Of a DNA stretch of 64,000 nucleotides, positions 26,035-35,069 are shown one piece after another; within the stretch, counting starts at the first letter, position 1; every line of letters begins with the position of its first letter. A program made the translations under genes and the position numbers. The notes under the pieces are model-generated. The model worked only from the letters and a program-made list of their open reading frames with translations, was not told where the DNA came from and ran no database searches. The DNA is from RDXT01 sp033765305. Its GTDB lineage: Bacteria; Bacteroidota; Bacteroidia; J057. The stretch spans positions 186,001-250,000 of the forward strand of contig JANRID010000018.1 in the NCBI GenBank assembly GCA_033765305.1, given 5' to 3'.

Positions 26035-27300
26035 TCATTCGAAGAGCTTCCGCAGGGCACGGGCTTTGATCAGGGTTTCCTCGTATTCCTGGGACGGCAC
26101 CGAATCGTAGGTAATCGCTCCGCCTACGTGGTAGCAGAGGCGCCGGAGCTCGTCGTCGTACACCAGGGTCCGGATCACCACGTTCCAGTCAAAATTTCCC
26201 TGCGGGTCGATATAGCCGATGGAGCCCGCATACGCGCCGCGTGCGACCTGCTCGTAGCGGTCGATCAGCTCCATGCTGCGCACCTTCGGGGCGCCGGTCA
26301 TGGACCCCGGCGGGAATACATGCCCGATGACCTCCCGCAGGGGCACCTGCGGATCGCGCTGCGCAGTGACCGTGGAGATCATCTGGTGCACATGCGCAAA
26401 AGTCTGGACTTCAAACAGATCCGATACCGAAACGCTGCCCGGCAGCGCGGAGCGGTTGAGGTCGTTGCGGGTCAGGTCCACGATCATGACATTCTCGGCC
26501 TGTTCTTTTTCGGAATGGCGGAGCCGTTCGCGGACCTCCTGATCTTGCTGGGCGGTTTCGCCGCGCGGAGCCGTGCCTTTCATGGGCTGCGACAGCAGCC
26601 GTCCATCCTGGAGCTGCAGCAGCCGCTCCGGCGACGCCGAGAGCAGGTAGCGCGGCCCCAGCCGCAGCAGCGCGGCAAAAGGGGCGGGGGATACGCGGGT
26701 GAGCCGCCAGAAAATCCGTTCCGGCTGGTCGAGCCGGAAATTGGCCACAAAGGCCTGGGACAGGTTGAGCTCGTAGCAGTCCCCGTCTACGATATGCCGC
26801 TGGATCTGCCGGATCATTTCCTCATATTCAGCCTGCGAAACCAGCGGGCGGAATACCGGCGGGGGCAGCCGCAGCAGTTTCTGCTTCGGCGGCATTGGCA
26901 GGCTCCGGAGCGCCGGCGGACCTTTGAGCACTTCGATCTGGCTGCCGCCGCGGGGAATGGCCAGCACAATCTCCGGCACGAAGCACATCACCGGATCGAA
27001 GGCGACCAGCGGCTCGCCGGAGGTGCGCAGGCCGGGCTCCAGTTCCTGCTTGGCATCGTAGCTGATGAGGCCCATCAGCCAGTCCTGCCCGGCATCCGGC
27101 AGCCCGGCAAAGGTGCGTACCACCGGCGCATTCCAGCCGGCCACGCCCAGCAGCCACTCGTAGCGACCGTAGCGGTCCGTATCCTGGCCGCAGGTATCGT
27201 ACAAGGCGATATAGGGCCAGTTCATGGCCCAGTACAACCCCCGGTCTTTCAGCGCCTGGACGCGCTCGGGGATGCCGAGCCGGTTCAGGATTTCTTCCAC
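26035..27300 (-). CDS. pabB: Aminodeoxychorismate synthase component I
   Basis: A chorismate-binding enzyme of about 421 residues. It makes 4-amino-4-deoxychorismate from chorismate and ammonia in folate synthesis. The PMKGTAPRG motif has the lysine that distinguishes PabB from anthranilate synthase (PIAGT). Others: LNLSQAF, VDLTRNDLNR, FPPGSMTGAPKVRSME. The GTG at 27300 overlaps the upstream gene by only 16 bases and keeps the N-terminal helix; an ATG at 27345 overlaps by 61 bases, and one at 27225 would remove conserved sequence. The glutaminase partner PabA is not nearby. It converges on the Wzc-like gene. Confidence 0.92.
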   Translation of the reverse strand: MEEILNRLGIPERVQALKDRGLYWAMNWPYIALYDTCGQDTDRYGRYEWLLGVAGWNAPVVRTFAGLPDAGQDWLMGLISYDAKQELEPGLRTSGEPLVAFDPVMCFVPEIVLAIPRGGSQIEVLKGPPALRSLPMPPKQKLLRLPPPVFRPLVSQAEYEEMIRQIQRHIVDGDCYELNLSQAFVANFRLDQPERIFWRLTRVSPAPFAALLRLGPRYLLSASPERLLQLQDGRLLSQPMKGTAPRGETAQQDQEVRERLRHSEKEQAENVMIVDLTRNDLNRSALPGSVSVSDLFEVQTFAHVHQMISTVTAQRDPQVPLREVIGHVFPPGSMTGAPKVRSMELIDRYEQVARGAYAGSIGYIDPQGNFDWNVVIRTLVYDDELRRLCYHVGGAITYDSVPSQEYEETLIKARALRKLFE

Positions 27301-27809
27301 TTGATCGTGCAGCCGATGGCCGGGGTTTCGGAAAGCGTCACCCATCCTTCGCTGAGCCAGCTGTCCAGCACCCGGCTCAGATAGGATTCGGTGACCTGCG
27401 AGGCATCTTTGGGGTGGTTGTCGATAGCGCCCCGGTAGAGCACTTCAAGGCCCAGGGCACCTTTATGCAGCAGAAATGCATGCGGCGTGCGCTCGGCGCC
27501 GTAGGCGTGCGCCACCTCCTGCGTCCCGTCGAAGAGATAGGCGAAGGGGAATCCGCGTTCGCGGGCGCGCACCTGCATCTGCTCGAAGCTATCCTGCGGA
27601 TACTGTTCCGGATCATTGGAGCTGATGGCCACGACCGGATACCCGAGCGGCGCATAGCGCTCGTGCAGGGCGATGAGCCGGCCCTCGCTGCCGATGGAGT
27701 ACGGGCAGTGATTGCAGGTAAAGATGATGATAAACCCTTGCGCGTCCGGATAATCGTCGGGCGATACCCAGCGGCCGTCTACGTTTTGCAGGCGGAAATT
27801 CAGTTCCAT
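27285..27809 (-). CDS. Thioredoxin-fold protein (AhpC/TSA-like)
   Basis: A 174-residue soluble protein with a redoxin fold. FIIIFTCNHCPYS gives a CxxC at the N-terminus of the first helix, followed by VVAISSNDPEQYPQDS and YGAERTPHAFLLHKG with the cis-proline. The CNHCPY form is typical of a bacterial redoxin subgroup, often with no signal peptide as here. It probably reduces disulfides or peroxides; substrate unknown. Its end overlaps the start of pabB, so the two form an operon. Confidence 0.85.
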   Translation of the reverse strand: MELNFRLQNVDGRWVSPDDYPDAQGFIIIFTCNHCPYSIGSEGRLIALHERYAPLGYPVVAISSNDPEQYPQDSFEQMQVRARERGFPFAYLFDGTQEVAHAYGAERTPHAFLLHKGALGLEVLYRGAIDNHPKDASQVTESYLSRVLDSWLSEGWVTLSETPAIGCTIKWKKS

Positions 27810-28102
27810 AACAGTCTGCGATTGAGCGATGGCTGCAAAACTCTATGCTGGGCGCCAGAAACCCAAGCCCCGGCGGCATTCGGACCAAAAAATAGCGGCC
27901 GCCCTGGAAGAGAGAAGCTCCGTCACGGGGATGACGGAGCTTTCCAGTTTGGGGTATAAGGTAGGTAATGATAGGAAGGATGAAGATCCTGTGTAATAGG
28001 GGAATCGATCTTCACAGTCCTAAGTACGGTAGTAACGGACAGACCGTCAAGTTATTGGGCTGTCCGTGTAAGGATCTGCAAAAAAATGTGCGGAGCGGCT
28101 GA
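27810..28102 (-). other. 293-base intergenic region rich in inverted repeats
   Basis: Between crcB and the thioredoxin-fold gene (both minus strand) no convincing gene is seen. It contains three perfect inverted repeats: 27915-27942, 27981-28014 (TGAAGATC/GATCTTCA, 18-base loop) and 28035-28067 (ACGGACAG/CTGTCCGT, 17-base loop). It is less GC-rich than the genes. Read on the minus strand the repeats could be a terminator for crcB, a structured leader, or a small RNA. Confidence 0.5.
27915..27942 (-). terminator. Perfect 11-base-pair hairpin, possible terminator or leader element
   Basis: AAGCTCCGTCA and TGACGGAGCTT pair perfectly around a 6-base loop. On the minus strand it is followed by CTCTCTTCC rather than a T-run, so termination is only moderately supported. 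Confidence 0.5.
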
Positions 28103-28462
28103 TCAGATGCGCAGGCTCAGGGCTACTGCGGCCAGGCAGGCCAGCAGGGAGAGGCCTACATACAGTGCGGCAGCGCCCCACTGCCCGCCTGCGATCATGC
28201 GGGCCGTTTCGAGGCTGAACGTGGAAAAGGTGGAGAAGCCGCCGCAGAATCCGGTGGTAATCAGCAGCCGGGTGGCTTCCGGCAGATCCTGGCGCCTGCC
28301 AAACCAGGCCCAGGCTGCGCCCAGCACCAGACAGGCCAGCACATTGGCCAGCAGGGTAGCCCAGGGAAATGATGCAGCCTGCGGAGCCATCGCCTTGCCG
28401 ATGCCAAAGCGCAGCAGCGAGCCGGCGGCTCCGCCTGCGGCCACTGCCAGCCACTCATTCAT
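28103..28462 (-). CDS. crcB: Fluoride ion channel CrcB/Fluc
   Basis: A 119-residue four-helix membrane protein, normal for CrcB. It forms a dual-topology dimer that exports fluoride. Diagnostic motifs: GGAAGSLLRFGIG, the conserved asparagine region LLANVLACLVLG, and GFCGGFSTFSTFSLE with the phenylalanine box and Na-site residues. The ATG at 28462 begins at the conserved N-terminal helix and overlaps the end of the upstream lipoprotein gene by eight bases. No fluoride riboswitch is present in front, because the start lies within the preceding gene. Confidence 0.93.
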   Translation of the reverse strand: MNEWLAVAAGGAAGSLLRFGIGKAMAPQAASFPWATLLANVLACLVLGAAWAWFGRRQDLPEATRLLITTGFCGGFSTFSTFSLETARMIAGGQWGAAALYVGLSLLACLAAVALSLRI

Positions 28463-29057
28463 AGAAGGCCTTCCCGGAAATGGCAGAGGAAAACTCCGCG
28501 CCTGCGGCTGACACCCGCGTAACCAGCCGGGTCTCGTGCCGCTCGTAGCGGCCGAGGCTGTCGAAGACCACGCGGGTATGGAGGTCCATCGCATACAGCC
28601 AGCCGGACTTGATCACGTGCGATTCAAGGTAGCGGAGCAGGCTGTCGCTGCCGGGCTGATAGACGCGCTTCTGAAGCGCCAGATCGGCGGCACCCGGGCT
28701 TTTGACTGCTGCGATGAGCGTATCGCCTGCCGTGCGGAGGTCCATCGATTCGAGCAGGTAGGGATCCTGCGCATCGAGATCGCCGGCTGCCAGCACATCA
28801 TCCAGCAGCTGGTACAGGCTGCCGGCGGAATCCGGGAGGTGGCGGACCGTCTCTGCGGCCGGGGGCTTGCCTGCCGGATAGTCCGTAACCTGCCGCTCGT
28901 AGGCTTGCATCTGCGCGCATGCGCGCTGGATCTGGCTTTCGAGCTGCCGCCGCAGGCGGTTTTCCTGGCTGGCGCCGCCGCTGCATGCTGCCAGGGCAGC
29001 TGCCAGCAGGAGGCAGCCGGCAGTCATCGCACGGCGGGCAGACGTTCGCAGGCGCAT
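28455..29057 (-). CDS. Hypothetical lipoprotein
   Basis: A 200-residue exported protein with lipobox LAAC (AGCLLLAAALAACSGG). The mature part is helical early on (LRRQLESQIQRACAQMQAYERQV), then ends in a beta-rich segment (VVFDSLGRYERHETRLVTRV). Family unknown. The start overlaps the gpmI stop by one base (TGATG) and the end overlaps crcB, so gpmI, this gene and crcB are one translationally coupled run. An internal ATG nine codons in would also leave a good signal peptide. Confidence 0.75.
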   Translation of the reverse strand: MRLRTSARRAMTAGCLLLAAALAACSGGASQENRLRRQLESQIQRACAQMQAYERQVTDYPAGKPPAAETVRHLPDSAGSLYQLLDDVLAAGDLDAQDPYLLESMDLRTAGDTLIAAVKSPGAADLALQKRVYQPGSDSLLRYLESHVIKSGWLYAMDLHTRVVFDSLGRYERHETRLVTRVSAAGAEFSSAISGKAFYE

Positions 29058-30607
29058 CAGGCAGACGTAGAAACGGCCTCGGCCAGCACGTCGCCGGTCA
29101 TTTCAGCCGGGGCAGGCAGGCCCATGAGATACAGAATGGTCGGGGCCAGATCGCCCAGTTTGCCCAGCTGCGGCTTCAGGGTGAAGCGCTGTTCCGGGTC
29201 GATGAGGAAGAGCGGCACCAGCGCCGTCGTATGGGCGGTATGGGGGCTGCCGTCCGGATTGCGCATGCAGTCCGCATTGCCGTGGTCGGCAGTGACCAGG
29301 GCGATGTAGCCGTTGCGGGTGGCTGCCTCCACCACGGCAGCGGTGCAGGCATCCACCGTCGTGCAGGCTTTCACCGCCGCCTCGAACACACCGGTATGCC
29401 CCACCATGTCCGGGTTGGCGAAGTTGAGGCAGACAAAGTCGGGGCGGCCTGCTTCGAGTTCCGGGATAATGGTGTCGCGGATGTCGAGGGCGCTCATCTC
29501 CGGCTGGAGGTCGTAGGTAGGCACCTTGGGAGAAGGGCAGAGCAGGTAGCGCTCGCCGGGCAGGGTTTCCTCGCGCCCGCCGTTGAAGAAGAAGGTCACA
29601 TGCGGGTACTTCTCCGTCTCTGCAATGCGGATCTGGGCTTTTCCCTGTGCCGAGAGGTATTCGCCGAGGCCATTGGAGAGGTTGTCTTTTTCGTAGAGGA
29701 CCTGCACGCCGGTAAAGGTCTCGTCGTAGCGGGTCATCGTAGCGTAGCGCAGGGGAATGCGCTGCATGCCATGATCCGGCAGATCGGCCTGGGTGAGCAC
29801 ATGGGTGAGCTGCCGGCCGCGGTCGGTGCGGAAGTTGAAGAACAGCACGGCATCGCCGGGCTGCAGGGTAGCTACGGGCTTTCCGTTTTCCACCATCACA
29901 GCGGGCTCCACGAACTCATCCGTGATGCCTGCGGCGTAGGACGCCTCGACGGCTGCGACTGGAGATTCGTACGCGGCGCCCGTGCCGTGCACCAGCAGAT
30001 CATACGCCTTTTTTACCCGTTCCCACCGTTTGTCCCGGTCCATGGCGAAGTAGCGGCCGATGACCGAGGCGATCCTGCCGGTGCCGCTTGCCGCGATGGC
30101 CGCTTCCAGATCCCGGAGGTACCGGGCACCGCCATTGGGCGAGGTGTCGCGCCCGTCCATGAAGCAATGGATATACACTGCCGGGAGCGATTCCGCAGCC
30201 AGCAGATGCAGCAGCCCGGTGAGGTGGTGAATACTGCTGTGCACTCCGCCGTCGGAGAGCAAGCCCATGAGATGCAGCGGTTTACCTTCCGACTTGCAGT
30301 AAGCGGCCAAGCGGCGGAATTCTGCATTGGAGGCGATCGCGCCCGTGCCGATTTCCTGATTCAGGCGGACCAGGTCCTGGTATACGATCCGGCCTGCGCC
30401 GATATTCATATGCCCAACCTCCGAATTGCCCATCTGGCCTTCCGGAAGCCCTACGGCCAGCCCCGAAGCTTCGAGACGGGTAAACGGCAGCGACTGCAGG
30501 GCCTGGTCGAAGAAGGGGGTGTGGGCAGCAGCAATGGCGCTAACCGCCTCATTTTCTGCCAGTCCCCATCCGTCCATGATGATGAGGATTACCTTACGGG
30601 TATTCAT
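29057..30607 (-). CDS. gpmI: Phosphoglycerate mutase, cofactor-independent
   Basis: A 516-residue metalloenzyme of normal length that interconverts 3- and 2-phosphoglycerate. Motifs: IIMDGWG (metal Asp), the phosphoserine site GNSEVGHMNIGAGR, FMDGRDTSP, IGRYFAMDRDKRWERV, and TADHGNADCM. The start is conserved. A TACCTTCG box ends four bases before the ATG. It leads a run of three overlapping genes. Pgk and TpiA are also in this window but are in separate units. Confidence 0.97.
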   Translation of the reverse strand: MNTRKVILIIMDGWGLAENEAVSAIAAAHTPFFDQALQSLPFTRLEASGLAVGLPEGQMGNSEVGHMNIGAGRIVYQDLVRLNQEIGTGAIASNAEFRRLAAYCKSEGKPLHLMGLLSDGGVHSSIHHLTGLLHLLAAESLPAVYIHCFMDGRDTSPNGGARYLRDLEAAIAASGTGRIASVIGRYFAMDRDKRWERVKKAYDLLVHGTGAAYESPVAAVEASYAAGITDEFVEPAVMVENGKPVATLQPGDAVLFFNFRTDRGRQLTHVLTQADLPDHGMQRIPLRYATMTRYDETFTGVQVLYEKDNLSNGLGEYLSAQGKAQIRIAETEKYPHVTFFFNGGREETLPGERYLLCPSPKVPTYDLQPEMSALDIRDTIIPELEAGRPDFVCLNFANPDMVGHTGVFEAAVKACTTVDACTAAVVEAATRNGYIALVTADHGNADCMRNPDGSPHTAHTTALVPLFLIDPEQRFTLKPQLGKLGDLAPTILYLMGLPAPAEMTGDVLAEAVSTSA

Positions 30608-30611
30608 GCAG

Positions 30612-30619
30612 CGAAGGTA
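30612..30619 (-). promoter_or_regulatory. -7-like box abutting gpmI
   Basis: On the minus strand the sequence is TACCTTCG followed by four bases and ATG. One mismatch to TAnnTTTG. It fits the short-leader pattern also seen at folD. Confidence 0.4.
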
Positions 30620-30746
30620 AGGAATTCCATCAAAACACGGTGTTTTCTTAACCTGATTCTTGCGATCCTTGAAGGTGCTTCTGAATTGGCACGGTTATAG
30701 CATAAGAACCATAGCCTACAGATAGATGCTTTCAAGGGTTCATACG

Positions 30747-31148
30747 ATGCGGTTGTATTATAGCTTAGCTTTGCTTGTTCTCCTTTGCCTTGTTCCGCTG
30801 AGTTCGGCTGCGGGTCAGACCCCGTCCGAAATTCTGAGTGAGCTGGGTGAGGCCTTCACCAATGGAGCGCCTGGCCCTGTGATCCGTCACCTGGGTTCCC
30901 GGGTAGAAATTTCCCTGCAAGGAAAGCGCCAGGTGCATAGCAATATGCAGGCGCAGTACATCATCAACCAGTTTTTCTCGGATTATCCGGCAGGTTCCTT
31001 CACGTTCAGCCATACCGGCGAAACGGGCGGGACGGCCTATGCGACGGGCGAGTACCGCAGCAGCGGCGGCGCCTTCGAAGTCAACATTTTCCTGCGCCCC
31101 GAGGGCGGTTCCTACAAGATTACCGAGCTGCGTTTCGAGCCCCGCTGA
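30747..31148 (+). CDS. DUF4783 family secreted protein
   Basis: A 133-residue protein with a signal peptide (LALLVLLCLVPLSSAAG) and the DUF4783 domain typical of Bacteroidota: ILSELGEAFTNGAPGPVIRHLGSRVEISLQG, AQYIINQFFSDYPAGSFTF, SYKITELRFEPR. The domain is a cone-shaped NTF2-like fold in known members; no enzymatic role is established. The ATG at 30747 is chosen because it starts the signal peptide; ATG at 30726 is seven codons upstream. A strong terminator follows. Confidence 0.88.
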   Translation: MRLYYSLALLVLLCLVPLSSAAGQTPSEILSELGEAFTNGAPGPVIRHLGSRVEISLQGKRQVHSNMQAQYIINQFFSDYPAGSFTFSHTGETGGTAYATGEYRSSGGAFEVNIFLRPEGGSYKITELRFEPR

Positions 31149-31186
31149 TCCGGTTCGTCCGCTGCTGTTCAGCCACACCTGAATAA

Positions 31187-31223
31187 AATAGTCGGCTTCT
31201 CCCCCGGAGCCGATTATTTTTTT
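31187..31223 (+). terminator. Rho-independent terminator after the DUF4783 gene
   Basis: An 11-base stem (31187-31197 with 31208-31218, one G-U pair) around a 10-base loop, followed by a T-run to 31223. Confidence 0.88.
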
Positions 31224-31260
31224 GCCCGGCCGGAAGCTTGGCGCGCCAGCCCCGATGCTG

Positions 31261-31268
31261 TATCTTGG
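31261..31268 (+). promoter_or_regulatory. -7-like box before nadC
   Basis: TATCTTGG, one mismatch from TAnnTTTG, 30 bases before the nadC ATG and directly after the terminator at 31187-31223. Confidence 0.4.
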
Positions 31269-31298
31269 CGCAGCCTGTTGACTTCAGCGCTTGCACCT

Positions 31299-32156
31299 AT
31301 GGATTTTCTCTCGCACCCGGATACGGACCGGATCATCGAAGGCGGGCTTGCAGAAGATGTAGGCCCGGGCGACTACAGCAGCCTGTCGGTCATTCCGCCC
31401 GGCCGCTATGCGCAGGCGCGCTGCCTGATCAAGGAGCCTGGGGTGCTGGCAGGCGCCGCCCTGGCGCAGCGGGTCTTTGCCCGTGTCGATGCTGCCCTGG
31501 AGTTCGTGCCGCTGCTGCCCGATGGCAGCCCCGTTGCGCCAGGCGATGTGCCCTTCACGGTCGCAGGCGACCCGCGGTCCATCCTGACCGCAGAGCGGCT
31601 GGTGCTCAACCTGATGCAGCGCATGAGCGGCATCGCTACCCGCACCCGGCAGGTAGCCGATCTGATCCGCGATACCGGATGCCGCGTCCTCGACACCCGC
31701 AAAACCACCCCCCTCATCCGCCATGTAGAGAAATGGGCCGTGCAGATCGGCGGCGGCGTCAATCACCGCTTTGGCTTGTACGACATGGTGATGATCAAGG
31801 ACAATCACACCGATTACGCCGGCGGAATTCTCCCTGCCATCCGCGCGTGCCAGGCATGGCTTGCCGACCGGAATCTGCGCCTGGAAATCGTCGTCGAAGC
31901 GCGGACGCTGGCCGAGGTGGAAGAAGTACTGGCCGCAGGCGGCGTGCGCCGCGTACTGCTCGACAACATGAGCCCCGGCCTCATGCGCCAGGCGGTCCGC
32001 CTGGTGGACGGCCGCATCGAAACGGAAGCCTCCGGCGGCATTACCCCCGAAACCGTGCGCGCATATGCCGAAACCGGGGTGACCTATGTGTCGATGGGCG
32101 CACTGACCCACTCTGTCAAAAGCCTCGACATCAGCCTGAAGGCTGTAAAGCCCTGA
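31299..32156 (+). CDS. nadC: Nicotinate-nucleotide pyrophosphorylase (quinolinate phosphoribosyltransferase)
   Basis: A 285-residue enzyme of normal length that joins quinolinate and PRPP to give nicotinate mononucleotide in de novo NAD synthesis. Motifs: EDVGPGDYSS, NLMQRMSGIATRTR, DTRKTTPLIRHVEKWAVQIGGG, NHRFGLYDMVMIKDNH, VLLDNM, EASGGIT. The ATG at 31299 is used; a TTG seven codons upstream is unlikely. nadA and nadB are not in the window. It converges on the nuclease gene with three bases between. Confidence 0.96.
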   Translation: MDFLSHPDTDRIIEGGLAEDVGPGDYSSLSVIPPGRYAQARCLIKEPGVLAGAALAQRVFARVDAALEFVPLLPDGSPVAPGDVPFTVAGDPRSILTAERLVLNLMQRMSGIATRTRQVADLIRDTGCRVLDTRKTTPLIRHVEKWAVQIGGGVNHRFGLYDMVMIKDNHTDYAGGILPAIRACQAWLADRNLRLEIVVEARTLAEVEEVLAAGGVRRVLLDNMSPGLMRQAVRLVDGRIETEASGGITPETVRAYAETGVTYVSMGALTHSVKSLDISLKAVKP

Positions 32157-32159
32157 CCG

Positions 32160-35051
32160 TCAGGCGCGGTTGCAGATGCGGTTGTAGGCGCACACCGCAC
32201 AGGCTGCCGGATCGGCTACCTGGGTAAAATCCTCCGACCAGATCCGCTCCAGGATTTCCCGCAGCCGGACCTCGAACCGCTCCAGGGCCTGCCCCCCCAG
32301 GCTGCCGTCCGGGCTGAGATACTGAATCCCCTTGCGCAGCTCGCGGGCAACGTAGTAGCCTACCTGCACCGGCTGGCCGGGTGCCTGCGCCTGGTGGAGC
32401 CAGGCATACAGCAAGCCCTGCAGCACCTCTTTCTGCTGCTTGTCAAAGCTGGTATCCGCATCCAGCTCCTGCTGTTCCGACAGGGAGACCCGGCCGGTCT
32501 TGTAATCGATGATGCGGATCATGCCGCTGCCGGCAATCCGGTCGATACGGTCCACCGCACCGCCGATGCGGAATGTCTGCCCCGCAGCCTCCAGGGTGCG
32601 GGTCCATGCGCGCGACTCCACGGCCTCCACCGAAAACGGCTCCTTCGTACACAGCTGCGCATCGTTCCGCAGCAGCTGGATGCAGATCCTGCGGATGACA
32701 TTGCTCAGCAGCAGGTTGCGGCCTGCGGCCAGGGTATCTGCCTGCCGGTTTGCCCGTGCGAATGCCTCGCCCAGGAGGGTATCCAGCCGCCCGATGATGG
32801 CATCGAAGTCGGCCGGGCGGAGCACTGCGCCGAGATAGGGCATGTAGCAGGCCTCCATGGTGTAGTGCACGATGGTACCCAGGGTATTGGGCGCAATGAC
32901 AGCCTCCACTTCCTCCTGCTCGCGGATGCGGGCGACATACTGAAAGTAGAACTGCAGGGGGCAGCGCAGGTAGCTGTTGAGCGCTGAAGCCGAGAAAAAC
33001 CGGGACGGATCGGGGCCGCTGAAGCGGTCCAGCAGGATGCGCCGGACGCCTGCCTGCTGGGGTGCCCGGACTGCGCTGCGGCCTACGGCCGGCGCCGGCG
33101 GCGTAACCGTCTGCTCGATGATGCGGATCTGGGAATGGCCGCGGAAAAAATGCCGGATCTGCTCGATAAACCGGCTCACTTCCCGCGCCCCGCCGCGCTC
33201 GGATACGACTGTATTGTAAATCAGGTGCACCGTGGATGCCCGCTGCAGCAGCCGGTAGAAATGATAGGCGTAGATGGCGTCTTTCTCCTCGAAGGTCGGC
33301 AGGCCGAAGCCCTTGCGCAGGTGATAGGGAATAAAGGAATTGCCGGAGCTGGTGTCCGGCAGGTTGCCTTCATTCGCGCCGGCAATGATGACCGTATCGA
33401 AGTCCAGCAGGCGGGTTTCGAGAAATCCCATGACCTGCACCCCCACCAGCGGCTCCCCCTCGAACGGCATTTTGACTCGCTGAATCGCTTCCCGGACGAG
33501 CTGCGTGAAGCTCAGCAGGCTGATGGCCGGCGCGTGCCGCAGAAGTGTATCCTGAAGCTGGCTGAATGCCGTATAGAGGTGAAAGGCGAACTCGGTCTCC
33601 AGCCCTGCCTCCGCCTGCGAAGCGGCGTCCTGCAGCAGCAGGCCGAACAGGGCCTGGCAATGGGCAGCCAGCTGCCTGAGATCGGGCTGCGCGAGATCCA
33701 CCGGCGGCGGCAGCAGCAGCTGCCGCAGCAGCGGGGTAGCAGCCAGCGGCTCCAGCACCCGGCGGCCTACAAATACCAGGTTGCCTCCGACGACTGCCTG
33801 CCGGATCCGGTCTGCGGCTTCGGGATGATGGGCGCGCAGGTAGGGATTGCCGGCCAGATCCAGCACATCGCGGTAGAGGCATTCGGGGCCGCCGGGGCCA
33901 GGGCGCAGGTTGCGAAGCAGGCGCAGAAAGGACATGACCAGGTGGAAGGCATGCGTCTGCCGGAGCGGAAAGCCCATCGTCACATTGACTGCGCCAATCT
34001 CGTCCGGCAGGGCATCGAGCAGCGGAAACAGCATCTGCTCGTCGGCCAGGACCACTGCTGCGCGCTCCTGCGGGTGCCGGAGCCCAGCCAGGAGCGATCC
34101 GGCGTACTGCGCCTGCCCGGTCAGCAGCGGCGCACCAGTCAGGTACAGGGATTTGGGTGCCGCCGCCAGATCGTGCATGATCAGGCGGCTGTCGTAGCCT
34201 TTGGGTGCCCAGCGCTTCGAGTGGTAGCTGCGGATAAATTTGCCAGGCTCTTCGCCCGCCAAATGTGCCGTCGTCCGCCCGCTTTCGCCCGGCGGAGTAA
34301 AATAGGCGCGGTCCACATCCCAAAACACGGTGGCCTGCTGCCGGGCCAGGAGCTGCTCGAAAATACGCTCCTCCGCAGTGGAAAGGGCGTTGAATCCGAT
34401 GAGCGCAATATGGGCCCAGGGAAGCCGCGTACGGCCGTCCTCCAGCCGGTCTGCCAGCTGCCGGTACGCCATGCCGTCGTAGGCCTGGCCCTGGGCTTCC
34501 AGCGTGCTCCGGAATCCGGCATATACCTCGTAGAGGGTTTCCCAGATCTGCAAAAACCGCGTTTTGAGCGCATGCTCTCCGCCTGCGCGCCCGCGCAGCG
34601 TTTCCCAGAACCGCCGGACCGCTTCGCTGTCGGCCGACTCGCCGCTCCGGGCAAAAAAAGCATCCACCTCCTTCAGCTCCCGGACATTGCGGTAGAGCTC
34701 CGCAGCAGGCACACAGTATTTATCGATCTCATCGAAATCCCGGAGGAGCATTTCCCCCCATGGATAAAACCGCTCGAAGGGCTCAGCCTTCCCGGTCTGC
34801 TGCTGGCTGCACGCATGCAGCAGCAGCAGCAGCGGAAGCTGCTCTGGAAACTGGCTGCCGGAGCACTGCCGGATAAAATCCTGAATAGCGAGGATATCCG
34901 GCGCCCAGATGGTTTTCCGGTATGCGCGTGCGAGGGCTGCGCGCATGAATACCGCCGCACGCCGGGTAGGAACTACCAGACAGCAATCGGAAATACGGTC
35001 GCCGAAGCGGCCATGCAACTGGCCTGCTACCTGATCCAGAAAGGTATCCAT
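32160..35051 (-). CDS. AddB-like PD-(D/E)XK nuclease / inactivated helicase
   Basis: A 963-residue protein. The N-terminal half has a superfamily I helicase-like fold (VVPTRRAAVFMRAALARA in place of a Walker A), the C-terminal third a RecB-type nuclease: LNSYLRCPLQFYFQYV, metal and catalytic residues in RIIDYKTGRV, and cysteines CAVCAYNRIC at the end that with the earlier LRCP cysteine would form an AddB-type 4Fe-4S cluster. It is expected to process double-strand DNA ends with an AddA/RecB-like helicase, which is not in this window. The phasin-like gene lies just upstream. Confidence 0.88.
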   Translation of the reverse strand: MDTFLDQVAGQLHGRFGDRISDCCLVVPTRRAAVFMRAALARAYRKTIWAPDILAIQDFIRQCSGSQFPEQLPLLLLLHACSQQQTGKAEPFERFYPWGEMLLRDFDEIDKYCVPAAELYRNVRELKEVDAFFARSGESADSEAVRRFWETLRGRAGGEHALKTRFLQIWETLYEVYAGFRSTLEAQGQAYDGMAYRQLADRLEDGRTRLPWAHIALIGFNALSTAEERIFEQLLARQQATVFWDVDRAYFTPPGESGRTTAHLAGEEPGKFIRSYHSKRWAPKGYDSRLIMHDLAAAPKSLYLTGAPLLTGQAQYAGSLLAGLRHPQERAAVVLADEQMLFPLLDALPDEIGAVNVTMGFPLRQTHAFHLVMSFLRLLRNLRPGPGGPECLYRDVLDLAGNPYLRAHHPEAADRIRQAVVGGNLVFVGRRVLEPLAATPLLRQLLLPPPVDLAQPDLRQLAAHCQALFGLLLQDAASQAEAGLETEFAFHLYTAFSQLQDTLLRHAPAISLLSFTQLVREAIQRVKMPFEGEPLVGVQVMGFLETRLLDFDTVIIAGANEGNLPDTSSGNSFIPYHLRKGFGLPTFEEKDAIYAYHFYRLLQRASTVHLIYNTVVSERGGAREVSRFIEQIRHFFRGHSQIRIIEQTVTPPAPAVGRSAVRAPQQAGVRRILLDRFSGPDPSRFFSASALNSYLRCPLQFYFQYVARIREQEEVEAVIAPNTLGTIVHYTMEACYMPYLGAVLRPADFDAIIGRLDTLLGEAFARANRQADTLAAGRNLLLSNVIRRICIQLLRNDAQLCTKEPFSVEAVESRAWTRTLEAAGQTFRIGGAVDRIDRIAGSGMIRIIDYKTGRVSLSEQQELDADTSFDKQQKEVLQGLLYAWLHQAQAPGQPVQVGYYVARELRKGIQYLSPDGSLGGQALERFEVRLREILERIWSEDFTQVADPAACAVCAYNRICNRA

Positions 35052-35069
35052 GCAGGTGCGGATGCCGGA

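Noticed and set aside
28035..28102. Fluoride riboswitch for crcB
   Set aside because: The repeat region lies downstream of crcB, not in front of it, and the GGxGAUGG core of the crcB RNA motif does not match. The crcB start is inside the preceding gene.
28919..30700. 593-codon open frame antisense to gpmI
   Set aside because: Overlaps gpmI completely and shows no motif; gpmI motifs are complete on the other strand.
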